Below, one piece after another: positions 1 through 8,897 of a stretch of DNA of 64,000 bases. Below the pieces are notes generated by a model. That model had not been told where the DNA came from, searched no databases, and saw only the letters and a program-made list of their open reading frames with translations. The translations under genes were made by a program, and so were the position numbers. Origin of the DNA: an uncultured Candidatus Nemicrothrix sp. (GTDB lineage Bacteria; Actinomycetota; Acidimicrobiia; Acidimicrobiales; MedAcidi-G1); contig CAJXKL010000003.1 of assembly GCA_913055915.1 (NCBI GenBank), positions 62,001 to 126,000 of the forward strand, written 5' to 3'. The first letter of the stretch is position 1; every line of letters starts with the position of its first letter.

Positions 1-852
1 AAGCAGTGTCACATAGGTGATCGAAAACGAAAAAAGGCGCATTGCGGTCCGCTCGTTCGGGTTCCGCCTGACAGCCACGGCGAACACTGCGAACGCGGTC
101 CCGAGCATCAGGGCCGACACGAGGTAGAGCACACCCATTCCCGCCACCGACCAGAACACGACCGTCAGCGCCACCATCACAGCCGCGTAGGAGAGGATCC
201 GGTTTGAGGTGGCCCTGAGGCTGACAACCGATGGAAGCATCGGAACCCCTGCGGCCGAGTAGTCCTCGCGGTACCTGATAGCCAGGGCCCAGAAGTGGGG
301 TGGCGTCCAGTAGAAGATCACGAGGAACAACACGACCGGTGCCCAGGCCAGCGAGTTGGTGATCGCCGACCAGCCGATGAGTACCGGGGCGGCGCCGGCG
401 GCGCCACCAATGACGATGTTTCTCGTCGTCGACCTCTTCAACCAGAGGCTGTAGACAAACACGTAGAACAGGGTTGCCGACACCGCCAGCACAGCGCTCA
501 GCAGGTTGACGGTCGCCACAAGCCAGGCGAAGGCGGCCACCTCGACGACAACTGCGAAGACCATGGCTGCCCGCGGGGTCATGACGCCGCGTACGAGCGG
601 TCGCTGGCTGGTCCGTTCCATGAGGCTGTCGATGTCGCGGTCGACGACCATGTTCACTGCGTTGGCTCCACCGGCGGCAAGGGCCCCGCCCAAAACCGTG
701 GCGATCATCAGCCATACCGACGGAACCCCGCCCTCAGCAACGAACATCGTGGGCACGGTCGTCACGAGCAGCAGTTCGACGATTCGCGGCTTGGTCAACG
801 CCACGTAACCGACGAGGCGTGCGCGAGGGGTGAAGGAAGGTGACGCCGGCAT
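1..852 (-). CDS. ctaB: Protoheme IX farnesyltransferase (heme O synthase), C-terminus cut by window edge
   Basis: Membrane UbiA-family prenyltransferase that adds a farnesyl group to heme b to make heme O for the terminal cytochrome oxidase. The frame is open from the ATG at 852 to base 1, giving 284 codons of a family that is usually about 300 residues, so only a short C-terminal piece is missing. The first Asp-rich motif reads NMVVDRDID (N67, D71, D75). A later YREDY carries the second conserved acidic pair. Several hydrophobic segments separate them. A TAGCCT box lies 7 bases before the ATG with no Shine-Dalgarno, suggesting a leaderless start. The next gene on this strand, an SDR, ends 50 bases upstream. 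Confidence 0.93.
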   Translation of the reverse strand, partial: MPASPSFTPRARLVGYVALTKPRIVELLLVTTVPTMFVAEGGVPSVWLMIATVLGGALAAGGANAVNMVVDRDIDSLMERTSQRPLVRGVMTPRAAMVFAVVVEVAAFAWLVATVNLLSAVLAVSATLFYVFVYSLWLKRSTTRNIVIGGAAGAAPVLIGWSAITNSLAWAPVVLFLVIFYWTPPHFWALAIRYREDYSAAGVPMLPSVVSLRATSNRILSYAAVMVALTVVFWSVAGMGVLYLVSALMLGTAFAVFAVAVRRNPNERTAMRLFSFSITYVTLL

Positions 853-902
853 CGGCAACAGGCTACGACCGCCGGAGTCGGGAGCGACCGGCAGGCAGGC
901 CG

Positions 903-1730
903 TCAGCCGACAAGCCAGTCGGCCGGAGTTGGCCCGTCCGGGAACAACCGCTGCTGGAATCGCCTCATCCCACCCAACCAGCGGTCGACGTCGTCGGTCT
1001 TGCGGCGTAGGTACTCGGCCACATCGGGGTGGGGCAGAATGTGGAACCGCTCGTCGGCCAGGCCCTCCATGACCATCTCGGCCAGTTCTCCAGAGGTCAG
1101 GACACCGTCGACTGAAGCGGCATTTCCGGCCCCGCCACCCGGCATCTGGTCACGTGACGGGCTATTCGCCAAGATGTTCGTCTCGACCGCCTGGGGGCAC
1201 AGAACGGACACGGCTATGCCCATGTGACCGTAGGTAACCGAGATGAACTCGGCCAGGGCAACTGCAGCGTGCTTGGTGACCGAATAGTGCATTGAGCCGA
1301 TCTGGGTGAGAAGACCAGCAGCCGACGCCGTGTTCAACAGGTACCCACCGCCGGCATCGACCATGTGCGGTATGGCATGGCGGGCCGCAAACACGTGCGC
1401 CATCACGTGCACGTCAAACATCTTCCGCATGTCCTCGTCGGAAGCCTCGAGTCCGCCAACAGTCACGTAGCCGGCATTTGAGACAACGAGGTCGACGCCG
1501 CCATGGGCAGCGACGGTGTCGTCGATCAGCGACCTGACCGCCGCCTCGTCGGCCACGTCGCAGCCGACACCGGTACCACCCACGCCGGCTGCAACCGCCA
1601 TCGCGCCGTCGACATCCAGGTCGGCCACGACGAGCGCCCTCGCACCCGCAGCATGAAAGCGTTCAACCAAGGCCTGGCCGATTCCGCTCGCACCGCCGGT
1701 AACTACCGCAACCTTGCCTCTGATATCCAT
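903..1730 (-). CDS. SDR family NAD(P)-dependent oxidoreductase
   Basis: Classical short-chain dehydrogenase of 275 residues. The Rossmann motif TGGASGIG spans residues 11-18, NAG is at 85-87, the catalytic Ser is near 136, and the Y149-x3-K153 pair lies in YSVTK. An acidic D38 after beta-2 (VVADLDVD) suggests preference for NAD(H). The substrate cannot be read from sequence. The C-terminal 40 residues are rich in Arg and Trp and extend past the usual fold. The start at 1730 is preceded by TAGGAT at a 6-base spacing, so the mRNA is probably leaderless. It is transcribed away from clpS, with 88 bases between the two starts. Confidence 0.88.
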   Translation of the reverse strand: MDIRGKVAVVTGGASGIGQALVERFHAAGARALVVADLDVDGAMAVAAGVGGTGVGCDVADEAAVRSLIDDTVAAHGGVDLVVSNAGYVTVGGLEASDEDMRKMFDVHVMAHVFAARHAIPHMVDAGGGYLLNTASAAGLLTQIGSMHYSVTKHAAVALAEFISVTYGHMGIAVSVLCPQAVETNILANSPSRDQMPGGGAGNAASVDGVLTSGELAEMVMEGLADERFHILPHPDVAEYLRRKTDDVDRWLGGMRRFQQRLFPDGPTPADWLVG

Positions 1731-1818
1731 CCTGAGATCCTAGGAAGCCACGGTCGTGCCTGCCTGACCGGGCTCGTAGCCTCGTGGGTGTGCAGGTTCC
1801 CAGCCCACCCCTGTCGTC

Positions 1819-2121
1819 ATGAACCCAGGACCTACACCCGTCGAGATCGACAAGCCCGACCTGGGCCACGACGAGGAAACCGATGCGGAACGACCGTGGA
1901 TCGTTCTCGTCTGGAACGACCCGATCAACCTCATGTCCTACGTCTCGTTCGTATTCCAGAAACTGTTCGGCTACAGCACCGTGAAGGCCGACGAGTTGAT
2001 GCTCGACGTCCACCACAAGGGCCGAGCGGTGGTCTCCAACGGAAACCGTGAGAAGGCCGAGTTGGATGTCTTCCGCCTCCACGAGCACGGCCTGTGGGCG
2101 ACCATGCAGAAAGACACCTGA
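1819..2121 (+). CDS. clpS: ClpS, adaptor of the ClpAP/ClpCP protease
   Basis: Cytoplasmic adaptor that binds N-degron substrates and hands them to the Clp ATPase. The 100-residue length is typical. The core begins with [16 protein letters not shown], which holds the conserved NDP turn of the N-end-rule pocket, and continues through FQKLFGYS and a VHHKGRAVV segment. The stop is 2 bases from the start of the DUF2017 gene, an arrangement common in actinobacteria, so the two are almost certainly co-transcribed. Confidence 0.95.
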   Translation: MNPGPTPVEIDKPDLGHDEETDAERPWIVLVWNDPINLMSYVSFVFQKLFGYSTVKADELMLDVHHKGRAVVSNGNREKAELDVFRLHEHGLWATMQKDT

Positions 2122-2123
2122 CG

Positions 2124-2621
2124 ATGGCAGGCAGCGAGAAATCTGTTGCCTTCGAGCGCAGCGGCGGCCACATCACGATCCTTCTCGGTGAAGAGGAACG
2201 GGAGTTGATAGCGAACCTTGCAGGACAGTTCCGGTCTGTTCTCGCCGAGGACACCAGCCCCAACCTGCGCCGGCTCTACCCCACCGCCTACCCCGACGAT
2301 GCGGACAAGGACTCCGAGTACGCCTCACTTGTCCACGAAGACCTGCTGCGGTCACGCCTCAACGCGGTCGATACGGTCGAGGCGACGGTACAGGCCGATT
2401 CAATCGACCCCGACGAGTTGACAGCATGGATGGCCCTGCTGAACGGTCTCCGCCTGCTGCTCGGTACGCGCCTCGACATCTCCGAGGAGGACGGGTTCGA
2501 CCCCGACGCGCCCGACGCGCCAACAAGGGCGCTACTCACATGGCTGGGCCTGCTGCTCGAGGAGTCGGTGCTGGCTGCCACCACCTTCCTCCCACCCCAC
2601 ACCCATCCAATGACCTTGTAA
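2124..2621 (+). CDS. DUF2017 family protein
   Basis: Protein of 165 residues beginning MAGSEKSVAFERSGG. The composition is acidic with alternating helices, and a segment ending GLRLLLGTRLDISEEDG resembles the conserved core of DUF2017. The biochemical function is unknown. The ATG at 2124 was chosen over an in-frame GTG at 2094 because the latter would lie inside clpS. Constant pairing with clpS in actinobacteria suggests a link to regulated proteolysis, but this is inference. The last residues (Pro/His-rich) are probably disordered. Confidence 0.82.
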   Translation: MAGSEKSVAFERSGGHITILLGEEERELIANLAGQFRSVLAEDTSPNLRRLYPTAYPDDADKDSEYASLVHEDLLRSRLNAVDTVEATVQADSIDPDELTAWMALLNGLRLLLGTRLDISEEDGFDPDAPDAPTRALLTWLGLLLEESVLAATTFLPPHTHPMTL

Positions 2622-2677
2622 CCGTGTCACTACCACAACGGGCCCTGATAGCGTGTCCCCGCCCTCACGTGGTCTGA

Positions 2678-2750
2678 GCCCCCATCGTCCAGCGGCCTAG
2701 GACGCCGGCCTTTCACGCCGGTAACACGGGTTCGAATCCCGTTGGGGGTA
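2678..2750 (+). tRNA. tRNA-Glu (anticodon TTC)
   Basis: 73-nt cloverleaf. The acceptor GCCCCCA pairs with TGGGGGT (one G-T pair at the end), the anticodon loop CTTTCAC carries TTC, and the T arm is CGGGTTCGAATCCCG. The discriminator is A and CCA is not encoded. First of three clustered tRNA genes. Confidence 0.96.
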
Positions 2751-2784
2751 CGAAGGAAACGACCAGTTTCGGCTGGTTGCTCCT

Positions 2785-2859
2785 GGTCCTGTGGTGCAGT
2801 TTGGAGTGCACGCCGGCCTGTCAAGCCGGAGGTCGCGGGTTCAAATCCCGTCAGGACCG
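2785..2859 (+). tRNA. tRNA-Asp (anticodon GTC)
   Basis: 75-nt cloverleaf. The acceptor GGTCCTG pairs with CAGGACC, the loop CTGTCAA carries GTC, and the T arm is GCGGGTTCAAATCCCGT. The discriminator is G and the next three bases read CCA, so the 3' end appears to be encoded. Confidence 0.96.
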
Positions 2860-2895
2860 CCATCGTCGGCCGCCACCACCAGGCGGTCGGCGTAC

Positions 2896-2968
2896 GGTCG
2901 GGTAGCTCAGTTGGCAGAGCGTCCGCCTGAAAAGCGGAAGGTCCCCGGATCGACGCCGGGCCCGACCA
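2896..2968 (+). tRNA. tRNA-Phe (anticodon GAA)
   Basis: 73-nt cloverleaf. The acceptor GGTCGGG pairs with CCCGACC, the anticodon stem TCCGC/GCGGA encloses CTGAAAA (GAA), and the T stem is CCCGG/CCGGG. The discriminator is A and CCA is not encoded. Last gene of the Glu-Asp-Phe cluster. Confidence 0.96.
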
Positions 2969-2976
2969 CACCTGAT

Positions 2977-3002
2977 GGAGCCCGCCTCAAGAGGCGGGCT
3001 CC
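2977..3002 (+). terminator. Hairpin closing the tRNA cluster
   Basis: Perfect 11-bp GC-rich stem (GGAGCCCGCCT / AGGCGGGCTCC) with a 4-base CAAG loop, 9 bases after tRNA-Phe. There is only a weak T run downstream (CCATTTGG), as is common for terminators in high-GC actinobacteria. Confidence 0.7.
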
Positions 3003-3043
3003 GCCATTTGGAAGTCTCCCCACCACGGCTACGGTCGCCATCC

Positions 3044-3844
3044 ATGCCGACCCACGACACAAGGGTGATTCTCGCAGCCGCGAACCTTCGTGACCTGGGG
3101 GGTATCCGGATCGCTGATGGCCGCCGGGTACGGACCGGCCTCCTGTTCAGGGCCGGACACCTGAGTGACCTGAACGAGACCGATGCCTCCACCGTGGCAG
3201 GTCTGGGCCTTCGTACCGTCGTCGACCTCCGACGACCATCTGAGATCGAATCCCGTCCACACCCCGAACTGGGCGTCACCGATGTGCTCCACTGCCAGGT
3301 GTCGAGCGACGACAACGAGTTCGCCGTCGTCGCGAATCTTCTAGGCGATACGGCCCACCAGGTGGACGGCCCCGGCATGGTCGAGGACTACTTCCGCCGA
3401 AACCTCACCGACCGACTCGACGCATACCGGCCAGTGTTCCACCTGGCAACCGACCCCGATCGCCTTCCTCTCCTGTTCAACTGCACAGCCGGAAAGGACC
3501 GAACGGGTTTCGTAGCCGGAATCCTCCTCAGGTTGTTGGGGGTCGACGCCGACACTGCAATGGCCGACTACCTCCTGAGCAACGAGGTTCGGCGTCACTG
3601 GATCGTTGAGCGTGAGGAGCAGCACCGCCTGGTCATCGCCAAAAGGCTGGGTGTCGGTTCCTCAGAGGTCAACGACGACCAGCTGACCGCACTCCGGTCC
3701 CTACTTTGGTGTCAGGCCCCCTTCCTGGAGGCGTCCTTCCAGGCCGTGACCGACACCTGGGGTACATGGGACGCGTTCCGCCGCGACGGGCTCAGCATTG
3801 ACGATGACCGGTTCGGAGCCTTCACCGAGAAACTCCTGACCTGA
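3044..3844 (+). CDS. Tyrosine-protein phosphatase (Y_phosphatase3 type)
   Basis: Protein of 266 residues of the bacterial family of dual tyrosine/lipid phosphatases. The family opening NLRDLGGI is at residues 14-21. The P-loop reads NCTAGKDRTG, giving the C-x5-R signature with C147 and R153 and the Lys-Asp pair typical of this family. ATG 3044 is preferred to an in-frame ATG at 2975, which lies at the foot of the tRNA terminator hairpin. A TACGGT box 8 bases upstream with no Shine-Dalgarno suggests a leaderless mRNA. The physiological substrate is unknown. Confidence 0.87.
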   Translation: MPTHDTRVILAAANLRDLGGIRIADGRRVRTGLLFRAGHLSDLNETDASTVAGLGLRTVVDLRRPSEIESRPHPELGVTDVLHCQVSSDDNEFAVVANLLGDTAHQVDGPGMVEDYFRRNLTDRLDAYRPVFHLATDPDRLPLLFNCTAGKDRTGFVAGILLRLLGVDADTAMADYLLSNEVRRHWIVEREEQHRLVIAKRLGVGSSEVNDDQLTALRSLLWCQAPFLEASFQAVTDTWGTWDAFRRDGLSIDDDRFGAFTEKLLT

Positions 3845-3932
3845 ACAGGATCCGTGAAAACCGACGGCGCCGTTGGCACTGCAGAGCGCGTTGTCGCATG
3901 ATCTGACCGGACCACAACCACGAGGTGAGGCA

Positions 3933-5360
3933 ATGACGAACCACGACCAGATCTACATCAACGGCCAGTGGGTGCCGTCCGACGGTGATGCCACCATCGA
4001 CGTCGTCAACCCCTCGAACGAGGAGGTCATAGGGAGCGTGCCGGAAGGCACTGCTACCGACGTCGACGCTGCAGTGGCGGCAGCCCGGTCAGCCTTCCCT
4101 GCATGGTCGGCCCTCCCCCTCGAGGACCGCCTCGGCCACATCGAGGCACTCGCAGCACAGTTGGCTGAACGCTCCCCGGAGATCGGCACGCTCATCTCCC
4201 AGGAAGTGGGTATGCCGGCTGGCATGTCCACGATGATCCAGGCCGGCATGCCGGCAGCTACCACTGCAAGCGTCCCCGTCACCGCACGAGCGTTCGACTT
4301 CGAAGAGGACATGGGTCGCTCAATAGTCACGCGTGAAGCGGTCGGTGTGGTCGGCTGCATCACCCCGTGGAACTACCCCCTTCACCAGATCATGGCCAAG
4401 ATCGCCCCTGCCATGGCCGTCGGCTGCACGGTCGTCCTCAAGCCCAGCGAGGTGGCACCCCTCAACGCCTTCCTCCTGACCGAGATCATCGACGGCCTGG
4501 GCTTCCCACCCGGTGTGTTCAACCTCGTCTGCGGCGTCGGTCCGGTCGTCGGTGAGGCCATAGCCGCCCACCCCGACGTTGACATGGTGTCGTTCACGGG
4601 CTCCACCCGGGCCGGTACCCGTGTCGCCGAGGTGGCAGCGGTCAACGTGACAAGGGTCCACCAGGAACTGGGCGGCAAGTCAGCCAACATCGTCCTCGAC
4701 GATGCCGACCTGGCAGCCGCCGTACCCGGCTCCGTCGGCGCCTGCTACCTCAACTCAGGCCAGACCTGCAGTGCCCACACCCGCATGCTCGTTCCGAAGG
4801 AGAAGATGGACGAAATCTCCGAACTGGCAGCACAGGCGGCCGCCGGCTTCACGGTGGGGCCCGCTGACGACCCTGGCAGTCGCCTGGGCCCACTCGTCTC
4901 CCAGGCCCAGTGGGATCGCGTCCAGGGCTACATCCAGAAGGGAATAGACGAGGGTGCAACGCTCGTAACCGGCGGCACCGGTAAGCCCGAGGGCCTCGAA
5001 ACCGGCTTCTACGTCAAGCCGACCGTCTTCGCCAACGTCGACAACTCCATGACCATCGCCCAGGAGGAGATCTTCGGGCCTGTGCTCTCGATCATCGGCT
5101 ACGACAACGAAGACGACGCCGTTGCCATCGCCAACGACACCGAATACGGCCTCTCCGGCGGCGTGTGGGGAACCGACAGGAACCGCGCCCTGGCCGTGGC
5201 AAAGCGCCTCCGCACCGGTGAGGTCGACATGAACGGGGCCTTCCTCAACACCGACGCACCGTTCGGTGGCTACAAGAAGTCAGGCAACGGACGCGAGTTG
5301 GGACGCTTCGGGCTGGAGGAGTTCCTCGAGGCCAAGCAGATCAACCTGCCGCTGGACTGA
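3933..5360 (+). CDS. NAD-dependent aldehyde dehydrogenase
   Basis: Aldehyde dehydrogenase superfamily member of 475 residues that would oxidise an aldehyde to an acid. Visible elements are TPWNYP (N147), the nucleotide-binding FTGST motif near 221-225, the general base E245 in QELGGK, the catalytic C279 in GQTCS, and the late EEIFGP motif. GAGGTGAGG sits just before the ATG at 3933. That ribosome site decides the start over an upstream in-frame codon at 3873. It is followed 117 bases later by a ferredoxin and P450 on the same strand, suggesting it oxidises an aldehyde produced by that pathway. Confidence 0.93.
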   Translation: MTNHDQIYINGQWVPSDGDATIDVVNPSNEEVIGSVPEGTATDVDAAVAAARSAFPAWSALPLEDRLGHIEALAAQLAERSPEIGTLISQEVGMPAGMSTMIQAGMPAATTASVPVTARAFDFEEDMGRSIVTREAVGVVGCITPWNYPLHQIMAKIAPAMAVGCTVVLKPSEVAPLNAFLLTEIIDGLGFPPGVFNLVCGVGPVVGEAIAAHPDVDMVSFTGSTRAGTRVAEVAAVNVTRVHQELGGKSANIVLDDADLAAAVPGSVGACYLNSGQTCSAHTRMLVPKEKMDEISELAAQAAAGFTVGPADDPGSRLGPLVSQAQWDRVQGYIQKGIDEGATLVTGGTGKPEGLETGFYVKPTVFANVDNSMTIAQEEIFGPVLSIIGYDNEDDAVAIANDTEYGLSGGVWGTDRNRALAVAKRLRTGEVDMNGAFLNTDAPFGGYKKSGNGRELGRFGLEEFLEAKQINLPLD

Positions 5361-5477
5361 CCCCCATCGCCCGAGTTTGCTGGACGTCGAACACGAACTA
5401 CCTTCACCTCACATAAAGACGTCGGGTCAGAGGCTTGAAGCCGATGGCACGACCAGAACAGAATTGGGGGCACCGTC

Positions 5478-5675
5478 GTGAAGATCAAGGTCAGCCGTGA
5501 CAAGTGTGAGGGCCACAGCCGCTGCTATTCGCTGGCACCAGACCTGGTCGACGTCGACGACCTGGGCAACGCCTTCGAGTTGAACGACGGCGAGGTGTGG
5601 GCAGACCTTGAGGACCGCGCCCAGCTGATCGTCGACAACTGCCCCGAGTTCGCCATCGAGATCGTGGAGGGCTGA
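5478..5675 (+). CDS. Single-cluster ferredoxin, P450 redox partner
   Basis: Small acidic ferredoxin of 65 residues with ligand pattern C10-x2-H13-x2-C16 and a distal C55-P. The His replaces the second Cys of a classical cluster motif. This is typical of actinobacterial 3Fe-4S or non-standard ferredoxins paired with P450s. It starts with GTG and its stop is 3 bases before the P450 start, so it almost certainly delivers electrons to that enzyme. No ferredoxin reductase gene is seen in the window. Confidence 0.9.
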   Translation: MKIKVSRDKCEGHSRCYSLAPDLVDVDDLGNAFELNDGEVWADLEDRAQLIVDNCPEFAIEIVEG

Positions 5676-5678
5676 CCC

Positions 5679-6905
5679 GTGACTGACACCGAACACTGCC
5701 CCGTCTCTGACATTGCCACCGACTACGACATCTTCGACCCCGACTATGTCCACGACCCCGTACCGGCCTGGTCCGAGATCAGGGAAAGCTGCCCGATTGC
5801 CCACACCGACCGGTGGGGCGGCTCGTGGCTACCAACCAGGTACGACGACGTGCAGGCCCTGGCCAAGATGGTCCCGGAACTATCGAGCGCCAACCCCGGA
5901 CCGATCGTCGTGAACATCCCCGAGGAGTTCCGCCGTCCAGAGCGCGAGGGCTACAACGGCGCAGCACCGATCAGTGCCGACCCACCGGAACAGACCTGGA
6001 CCCGCAAGGCCCTGTTGCCCCACTTCACCCCGAAGGCCATAGCCCCACAGCACGAGTTCACCAAGAAGCTCTGCCACGAACTGATCAACGGATTCATCGA
6101 TGATGGAGGCTGCGACGCAGCGGTTGACTACGCCCAGCAGATCCCCCCACGTGTCATCGCCCACAAGCTCGGCGTTGACGGCTCGCGGGTCGACGAGTTC
6201 ATTGAGTGGGTCAGGGGTGTCCTCGAGTTGGGCCTCACCGACCCGGCCACGAGGCTCAAGTACTCAGACACCATCCACGACTTCTTCAAGGCCGAGGTCA
6301 AGGACCGTCGGGAGAACCCCCGCGATGACCTCATCACGGATCTCTGCAACACGGAGGTCGACGGCCACCTCCTGCCAGACCCGGTGATAGTCGGCATGTG
6401 CAACCTTCAACTGGTGGCCGGGATCGACACCACGTGGTCCTCAATCGGATCGGCCCTCTGGCACTTCGCCGGCCACGACGACGACCGCCGCCGCATGGCC
6501 GGTGCCGACGATGACCTGTGGGGAACCGCAGTCGAGGAACTGCTCCGGGCCTACTCGCCTGTCACGATGGCACGCACCGTGATGGAACCCGTCGAGATCA
6601 GCGGAGCCAGCCTGCAGCCCGGTGACAAGGTCCTCATGAACTTCCCCGGTGCGAACCACGACCCCGAGGTCTTCGAGGATCCCGACACCGTCATCCTGGA
6701 CCGCCAGCGCAACCGCCACATCGCCTTCGGTGCCGGCATCCACCGGTGCGCCGGCTCCAACCTGGCCCGAATGGAGATGGACGTGGCGCTGAGGACCTGG
6801 TTCGAACGCATTCCCGAGTTCACACTTTCGGCTCCCGATGAGGTCGCGTGGGCCGGCGGCCAGGTCAGGGGCCCCAGGATCCTTCCCGTCACGTTCGGGG
6901 CCTGA
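5679..6905 (+). CDS. Cytochrome P450 monooxygenase
   Basis: Soluble class I bacterial P450 of 408 residues. The I-helix oxygen-binding motif AGIDTT is at 247-252, the K-helix ExxR at E287-R290, and the heme loop FGAGIHRCAG holds the axial C357. It starts with GTG directly behind the ferredoxin. With the adjoining aldehyde dehydrogenase and acyl-CoA dehydrogenase it probably starts breakdown of a hydrophobic compound such as a terpenoid, sterol side chain or alkyl substrate. The exact substrate cannot be assigned. Confidence 0.94.
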   Translation: MTDTEHCPVSDIATDYDIFDPDYVHDPVPAWSEIRESCPIAHTDRWGGSWLPTRYDDVQALAKMVPELSSANPGPIVVNIPEEFRRPEREGYNGAAPISADPPEQTWTRKALLPHFTPKAIAPQHEFTKKLCHELINGFIDDGGCDAAVDYAQQIPPRVIAHKLGVDGSRVDEFIEWVRGVLELGLTDPATRLKYSDTIHDFFKAEVKDRRENPRDDLITDLCNTEVDGHLLPDPVIVGMCNLQLVAGIDTTWSSIGSALWHFAGHDDDRRRMAGADDDLWGTAVEELLRAYSPVTMARTVMEPVEISGASLQPGDKVLMNFPGANHDPEVFEDPDTVILDRQRNRHIAFGAGIHRCAGSNLARMEMDVALRTWFERIPEFTLSAPDEVAWAGGQVRGPRILPVTFGA

Positions 6906-6929
6906 CACCCCTACCGGCCGGAGGCCTGT

Positions 6930-8069
6930 TTGTCCACCGAAGCAGAGTTCAGGCACGAGGTACGACAGTTTCTCGAGTCCCTGCCCGCACTTCTGGCAGG
7001 CACCGACGATCCACTTAAACGGGCTCGCCTCTACCTCGGCGCCCGCTTCGATGCCGGCCTCGGCGCACTCGACTACCCGACCGAACACGGCGGTCGGGAC
7101 CTACCTCGGGACCTCGTCATGGCCTACCGTCAGGAATCCTCCGGAAGGGCCCCCGCCGAGGCCGGCTTCGGCATCGGCATCTCCATGTGCCTCCCCACCA
7201 TCCGCGACCACGGCAGCAACGAACTCAAGGAGCGCTTCCTCCGCCCCGGCCTGAGAGGCGACGAGATCTGGTGCCAGCTCTACTCCGAGCCCGGCGCCGG
7301 ATCGGACCTGGCGGGCCTGGCCACGCGAGCGGCCCGCGACGGCGACGAGTGGATTATCAACGGCCAGAAGGTATGGACCTCGGGGGCAGCCGAAGCCGAC
7401 ATGGGGATTCTGCTGGCACGCACCGACTCGTCGGTCCCGAAACACCGGGGAATCTCGATGCTTGTCCTGCCCATGGACCAGCCCGGGGTGGAGGTGAGGC
7501 CACTCAGGCAGATGACCGGCGTTTCCCACTTCAACGAGGTCTTCATCGAAGATGCCCGGATCCCAACCAGCTGGGTTGTCGGGACCGAGGGTGACGGGTG
7601 GCGGCTGGCAGTCACCCTCCTCGCCTACGAGCGCTCATCCCTCGGAGCTGGCGGTGGCAGACAGCCAATCAGCACAGGTCGCCTCATCGACCTGGCACGG
7701 GAGAGGTCCGTCAACATGGATCCGGTTGTTCGCCAGGACCTGGCACGCCTCCACAGCCAGGCCTTGATCGTGGGATGGCTAAACCAGCGGTCCGGCATCC
7801 ACCCCTCGGTCACCAAGCTCTGGCGCTCCCGCCAGGGACGCCTGGCTTCGAGCATCGCCTGCCGTCTGGCGTTCCCTGGGGGAGCCGCATGGGATGAAGG
7901 AGCCGAAGGTGAGGGCTGGGCCTATGGAGTCCTCGACAGCCCGGCCCACTCGCTGGGCGGTGGCACCGATGAGATCCAGAGGAACACCCTGGGTGAGCGG
8001 GTGCTGGGCCTGCCTCGTGAGCCAGCTGTCGACCGCGACATCCCCTTCAGCGAGGTTCGTCGGAACTGA
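6930..8069 (+). CDS. Acyl-CoA dehydrogenase
   Basis: FAD flavoprotein of 379 residues that introduces an alpha,beta double bond into an acyl-CoA. The middle domain shows QLYSEPGAGSDLAG and the Trp-containing KVWTSGA segment. The C-terminal helical domain ends with the GGGTDEIQRNTLGERVLG signature. The start is TTG at 6930, supported by GGAGG at 6920-6924. It lies 24 bases after the P450 and is probably the last gene of that operon. It converges on the enoyl-CoA hydratase-like gene with a 13-base gap. Confidence 0.92.
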   Translation: MSTEAEFRHEVRQFLESLPALLAGTDDPLKRARLYLGARFDAGLGALDYPTEHGGRDLPRDLVMAYRQESSGRAPAEAGFGIGISMCLPTIRDHGSNELKERFLRPGLRGDEIWCQLYSEPGAGSDLAGLATRAARDGDEWIINGQKVWTSGAAEADMGILLARTDSSVPKHRGISMLVLPMDQPGVEVRPLRQMTGVSHFNEVFIEDARIPTSWVVGTEGDGWRLAVTLLAYERSSLGAGGGRQPISTGRLIDLARERSVNMDPVVRQDLARLHSQALIVGWLNQRSGIHPSVTKLWRSRQGRLASSIACRLAFPGGAAWDEGAEGEGWAYGVLDSPAHSLGGGTDEIQRNTLGERVLGLPREPAVDRDIPFSEVRRN

Positions 8070-8082
8070 CCTGCAAACGCCG

Positions 8083-8835
8083 TCAGCTCGCCGGACCTCC
8101 GGGTGGACTGGGAACGATGGCGGTCCAGGTGTGACCCGCAGTCCTCTCAAACCAGGCAGCGCCGTCACCCACGTCAGCGGAGGGTGAGAGCCCGCGGAGA
8201 GCCGCCTTCATCCTGCGAGCAGCACCGTTCGGGAACCCGGCAACCTCGTGTGCGAGTGCAGCCGCGGTCGCCAACACGTCCGCATCATCGACTACATCAA
8301 ATGCCACCCCGAGGCGGTGGAGGTCTGGCCCGTGGAACCGGCGACCGCTCAGCACCAACTGCTCGGCGACCGCCGGTGGGTGTCGGGCTAGCAGCCAGGC
8401 AAGGTTGTTGGGAGCAGGCATCCCCAGGCGTACCTCGCCCACCTGCAGGAAGGCGCCGCTCCCCGCGACGATCAGGTCTCCACCCAGGGCATATGCGGCA
8501 CCACCGTTGATGGCGTACTTCTCGAGTGCCACCACAACCGGGAACGGGCAGTCGAAGAGTGCCCGATGGGCTTTCGTATTCGACTCGCCGAATGTCGACA
8601 ACCAGGGTGGGTGCGGGTCGGCATTGAACTCCTTGAGGTCCAGGCCCGAACAGAACGCACCCTCGGCTCCATGGAAGAAGACCACGCCCACATCGTCTCG
8701 TGCTGCAATCGAGGTGAGCGCTGAGGCCAGGCCTTCGACCAGCGGGCCCGTGATGGCATTACGCCTCTCGGGCCGGTTCAACACGATCGAGGCGACCCCG
8801 TCGACAACTCTCAACAACACATCCTGGTCGGGCAT
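8083..8835 (-). CDS. Enoyl-CoA hydratase/isomerase family protein (crotonase fold)
   Basis: Crotonase-fold protein of 250 residues. The first oxyanion-hole segment reads GAEGAFCSGLDLKEF and the second lies in YAINGGAAYALGG. Aligned by eye to classical hydratases, the active-site helix is about 5 residues shorter. The Glu of the usual GGGCELA motif is missing, while the second Glu (GEVRLG) is kept. It may therefore be an isomerase, thioesterase or other crotonase variant rather than a standard hydratase. GGAGGTGA precedes the ATG at 8835. Confidence 0.83.
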   Translation of the reverse strand: MPDQDVLLRVVDGVASIVLNRPERRNAITGPLVEGLASALTSIAARDDVGVVFFHGAEGAFCSGLDLKEFNADPHPPWLSTFGESNTKAHRALFDCPFPVVVALEKYAINGGAAYALGGDLIVAGSGAFLQVGEVRLGMPAPNNLAWLLARHPPAVAEQLVLSGRRFHGPDLHRLGVAFDVVDDADVLATAAALAHEVAGFPNGAARRMKAALRGLSPSADVGDGAAWFERTAGHTWTAIVPSPPGGPAS

Positions 8836-8897
8836 CCGGTCACCTCCGGTCTGAACCTACCGGCCGTGCGGGTTCCCGTTCCCAGCGGGGTCTGGTA

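Noticed and set aside
2975-3043. Upstream ATG start for the tyrosine phosphatase
   Set aside because: It falls inside the hairpin that follows the tRNA cluster, and the added residues have no family match; the ATG at 3044 fits better.
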